From Merluccius polli (lineage: Eukaryota > Chordata > Actinopteri > Gadiformes > Merlucciidae), in the NCBI GenBank assembly GCA_030340625.1, contig JAOPHQ010004837.1, positions 306,001-370,000 on the forward strand: DNA of 64,000 nucleotides, in the 5' to 3' direction. Below the pieces are notes generated by a model. The model had not been told where the DNA came from. It worked only from the letters and a program-made list of their open reading frames with translations, and made no database searches. Below, piece after piece: positions 62,056 to 64,000 of this stretch (positions are counted from its first letter, which is position 1; every line of letters begins with the position of its first letter). A program made the translations under genes and the position numbers.

Positions 62056-62536
62056 GTGAGTGTGAGAAACACAAGTAACACAGGGGAAAGCACCACCAGG
62101 GTGTTGCACAAACACACCTGGTTGCACACAGACACACACACCGCCCAAGTGTACTTTTACAAGCAATGAAGACATGCATATTTCAGTCATCAGACCAAAG
62201 CTGAGGATGACTCTTGGCTGTTAATGTTGGAACAATTGTGCGTGTTTAAAGCGTGTATTGATTTGTCGTTGGCAAGAAACCTGACCAACCACACAAAGGT
62301 TCTTGGGAAACAGGAAACGTGTGATATATTGATTGTTTTTATATTAAAAAAGTGAATATTAAAAAACCGAAGCAAAAACTGAAACTAAATAGAATAGAAA
62401 TAGAAAAACCCCTAAAGATAAAACTGAAACTGAAAATACAAAATATAAAAACTGAAATGACACTGGTGTGTGTGTGTGTCACTGTGTGTGTATAAAAAAA
62501 AAAAACCTCATTCTTTCTTTCCTCGTAACAACTCAG

Positions 62537-63123
62537 GTATCTGCGAAGGCCCGCCATTGTTTGACCAACACGATGAGAAACCGGAGGAGTCTCAACACCA
62601 CCCCCTTCAGGAAAGCACCGGCACGTTCCACAGCAACAACACTAACGAGGAGGATGACGATGGTGACAACAATGCAGACCTCAAAGGTTGCCAGGGGGTT
62701 CCCTCGGCCTCTCCTACCAATCAGAGTGCGGGAGAGCCAGTGGGCCGGGCCAGCGGGTCGCTAACACAGACCCCCTCGGCTGGGTCCAGGCGGGCCCTGT
62801 TCGCCCGCCTGCGCCTCCCACCCCCCCCACCCCAGACCCCCCCACCCACAACTCCCCCACCCAGGACCACCCCATCTCCGGACCGCCTGCCACCGACGAG
62901 GGCCCGGTCACCCCCCGGTCTTCACCACCGCCGGTCTCCCCCCATTTCTACTACCGTCTCCCCCGCGACCTCCCCCGGCCTTCAGATCTCCCCGTCTCCG
63001 GTCGGGGGGGCTTCGCCGTGCGGCGGCCATAGCCTGAATTGTTCTTCTATGACAGGTAGCTCTGCTCCGACTCCTCCCCCCCCGGGAGAGGGAGCGGCCG
63101 CTGGGATGTCTACCAAACAACAG
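62537..63123 (+). CDS. hivep3: Candidate hivep3 exon: acidic then proline-rich segment
   Basis: Acceptor AACTCAG ends at 62536. Phase 1 entry gives an open frame to a possible donor CAG|GTGGGT at 63123/63124, leaving in phase 0 (587 bp, 195 codons after the split codon). The peptide starts ICEGPPLFDQHDEKPEE, has an acidic patch (NEEDDDGDNNADLKG), SRRALFARLRL, and then long Pro runs typical of HIVEP C-terminal regions. The pure C runs at 62819-62870 make the frame uncertain downstream. A different frame there, to a stop at 63030, reads HFYYRLPRDLPRPSDLP and is equally protein-like, so an indel in the C tract is possible. No zinc finger is encoded. Confidence 0.4.
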
Positions 63124-64000
63124 GTGGGTGACTCGCATTGCTCTGCTGCTGGGGAAGTACAGCGGGCCACGCCCGTCACCTTTAATATGAAGCCAGGATG
63201 TTTGGTCGGTTGTTGATTCGAAAGTTCTTGATTAAATGTTGGTTCATTTGTTTTCCGCATTTTTGTATTTTGTATATTCATTAGAATTGTATTTTTTTAG
63301 TTTTGTTTTGATACAATTGATACAAAAATGTTTTAAATTGAACCTCCGCATTCGCTCATTTTGTGACTGGATGGCTCCTTTGAGTTTAAATAAGTGTGCA
63401 TGTGGCACAGTAACATCCCAGTGGGTCAACATGGGAAACAAATATAGATAGGCTGACACCTCTGAGGGTTTTTTAGGAGCTTCCTTTTAGGGGAAAAGGG
63501 GGGAAAGAAAAAGCCACTCTCTTCTTTTAAACTGTTCAAACTCAGCCTACGGCTCCAAATCCTGAAAATAAACCCAGAGACAACCCAAATAGGCACAGAC
63601 GTGTTGTTTTAGTTCTGGCCAGTGGGTGATAAAATGTTGTCCAGGCCTATCATTAAGAACCAAGGAACCACAACTCTAAAAGCAGCGTCTGGGAACATCT
63701 CAGTGGACTCTAATAAAGGGAATACACAACGGCTTCAAATCTGTAGAGGCACTGTTGTGACTTTAACAAGTGTGAAACCCTAAAAGCTGAGTCAACAATA
63801 TAATATGCCAATTTTAGATCAAAATGTGTGACCTTATTTGTGCATTGATACTTGATGATGTCCACCTAACATGTAAGGGATAGCGAGCTGCACAGTGTAC
63901 AGTGAGCCCGTCATTATTGCGGGTTTGTTTCGCAATAATGACGGGCTCGCTGTACATTATCCTGCTTATTACACGGCTACTTACTAAAGAAGTCAATAAT
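63124..64000 (+). other. hivep3: Downstream hivep3 sequence, probably intron, to window end
   Basis: AT-rich sequence without a convincing exon. It includes a near-perfect 26-bp inverted repeat at 63896-63956. If the 63123 donor is real, this is intron and the 3' part of the gene lies beyond the window. If it is not used, the frame runs on to a TGA at 63214. Confidence 0.4.
63896..63956. mobile_element. Fold-back repeat with 26-bp arms
   Basis: Arms 63896-63921 and 63931-63956 match at 25 of 26 positions (both containing CCCGTCATTATTGCG or its complement) around the 9-base loop GGTTTGTTT. Likely a small MITE or a relic of one. Confidence 0.6.

Overview
This is vertebrate DNA, almost certainly from a ray-finned (teleost) fish. 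It carries two spliced genes with vertebrate architecture, a Tc1/mariner transposon of the type found in fish genomes, several hAT and MITE families, and one repeat (16198-16648) that I recall as common in spiny-rayed fishes. Short tandem repeats are extraordinarily dense: (CA)n, (GA)n, (TTC)n, (AT)n and pure C or G runs occur every few hundred bases. Such density is known from gadiform (cod-like) fishes. That lineage guess is an inference only.

Layout. 1-26000 is intergenic: microsatellites, MITEs, SINE pieces, a 0.5 kb hAT element with a perfect 8-bp target duplication (23116-23621), and unassigned single-copy sequence. 26202-35219 is a complete ten-exon plus-strand SERINC gene, best assigned to serinc2. 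All exon junctions are phase-consistent and give a 459-residue multi-pass membrane protein. Its introns have collected transposons: a 254-bp hAT in intron 1, an hAT inside another hAT-like element in intron 2, helicase-like repeat pieces in introns 6 and 7, and a complete Tc1/mariner element with an open transposase frame (DD36E spacing) in intron 8.

35604-55048 is repeat-rich non-coding DNA with CpG-rich patches (about 38560-38670 and 40150-40500) that could hold upstream promoters or 5' exons of the next gene. 55049-64000 holds the 5' coding part of a second plus-strand gene, a ZAS-family zinc-finger transcription factor best assigned to hivep3. Its giant coding exon (ATG 55381, donor 59379/59380) contains the N-terminal C2H2 finger pair but needs two compensating frameshifts to be read through. 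Three further phase-compatible candidate exons follow at 59709, 62012 and 62537. The expected second finger pair (ZAS-2) is not in this window.

The two genes are functionally unrelated (a membrane carrier-like protein and a nuclear factor). Their adjacency is a linkage observation: human SERINC2 and HIVEP3 both lie on chromosome 1p. The main points for follow-up are the hivep3 frameshifts and missing ZAS-2, the apparently intact DD36E transposon, the datable TE insertions in serinc2 introns, and several paired repeats with near-identical copies. I found no convincing evidence of a wholly new biological system.
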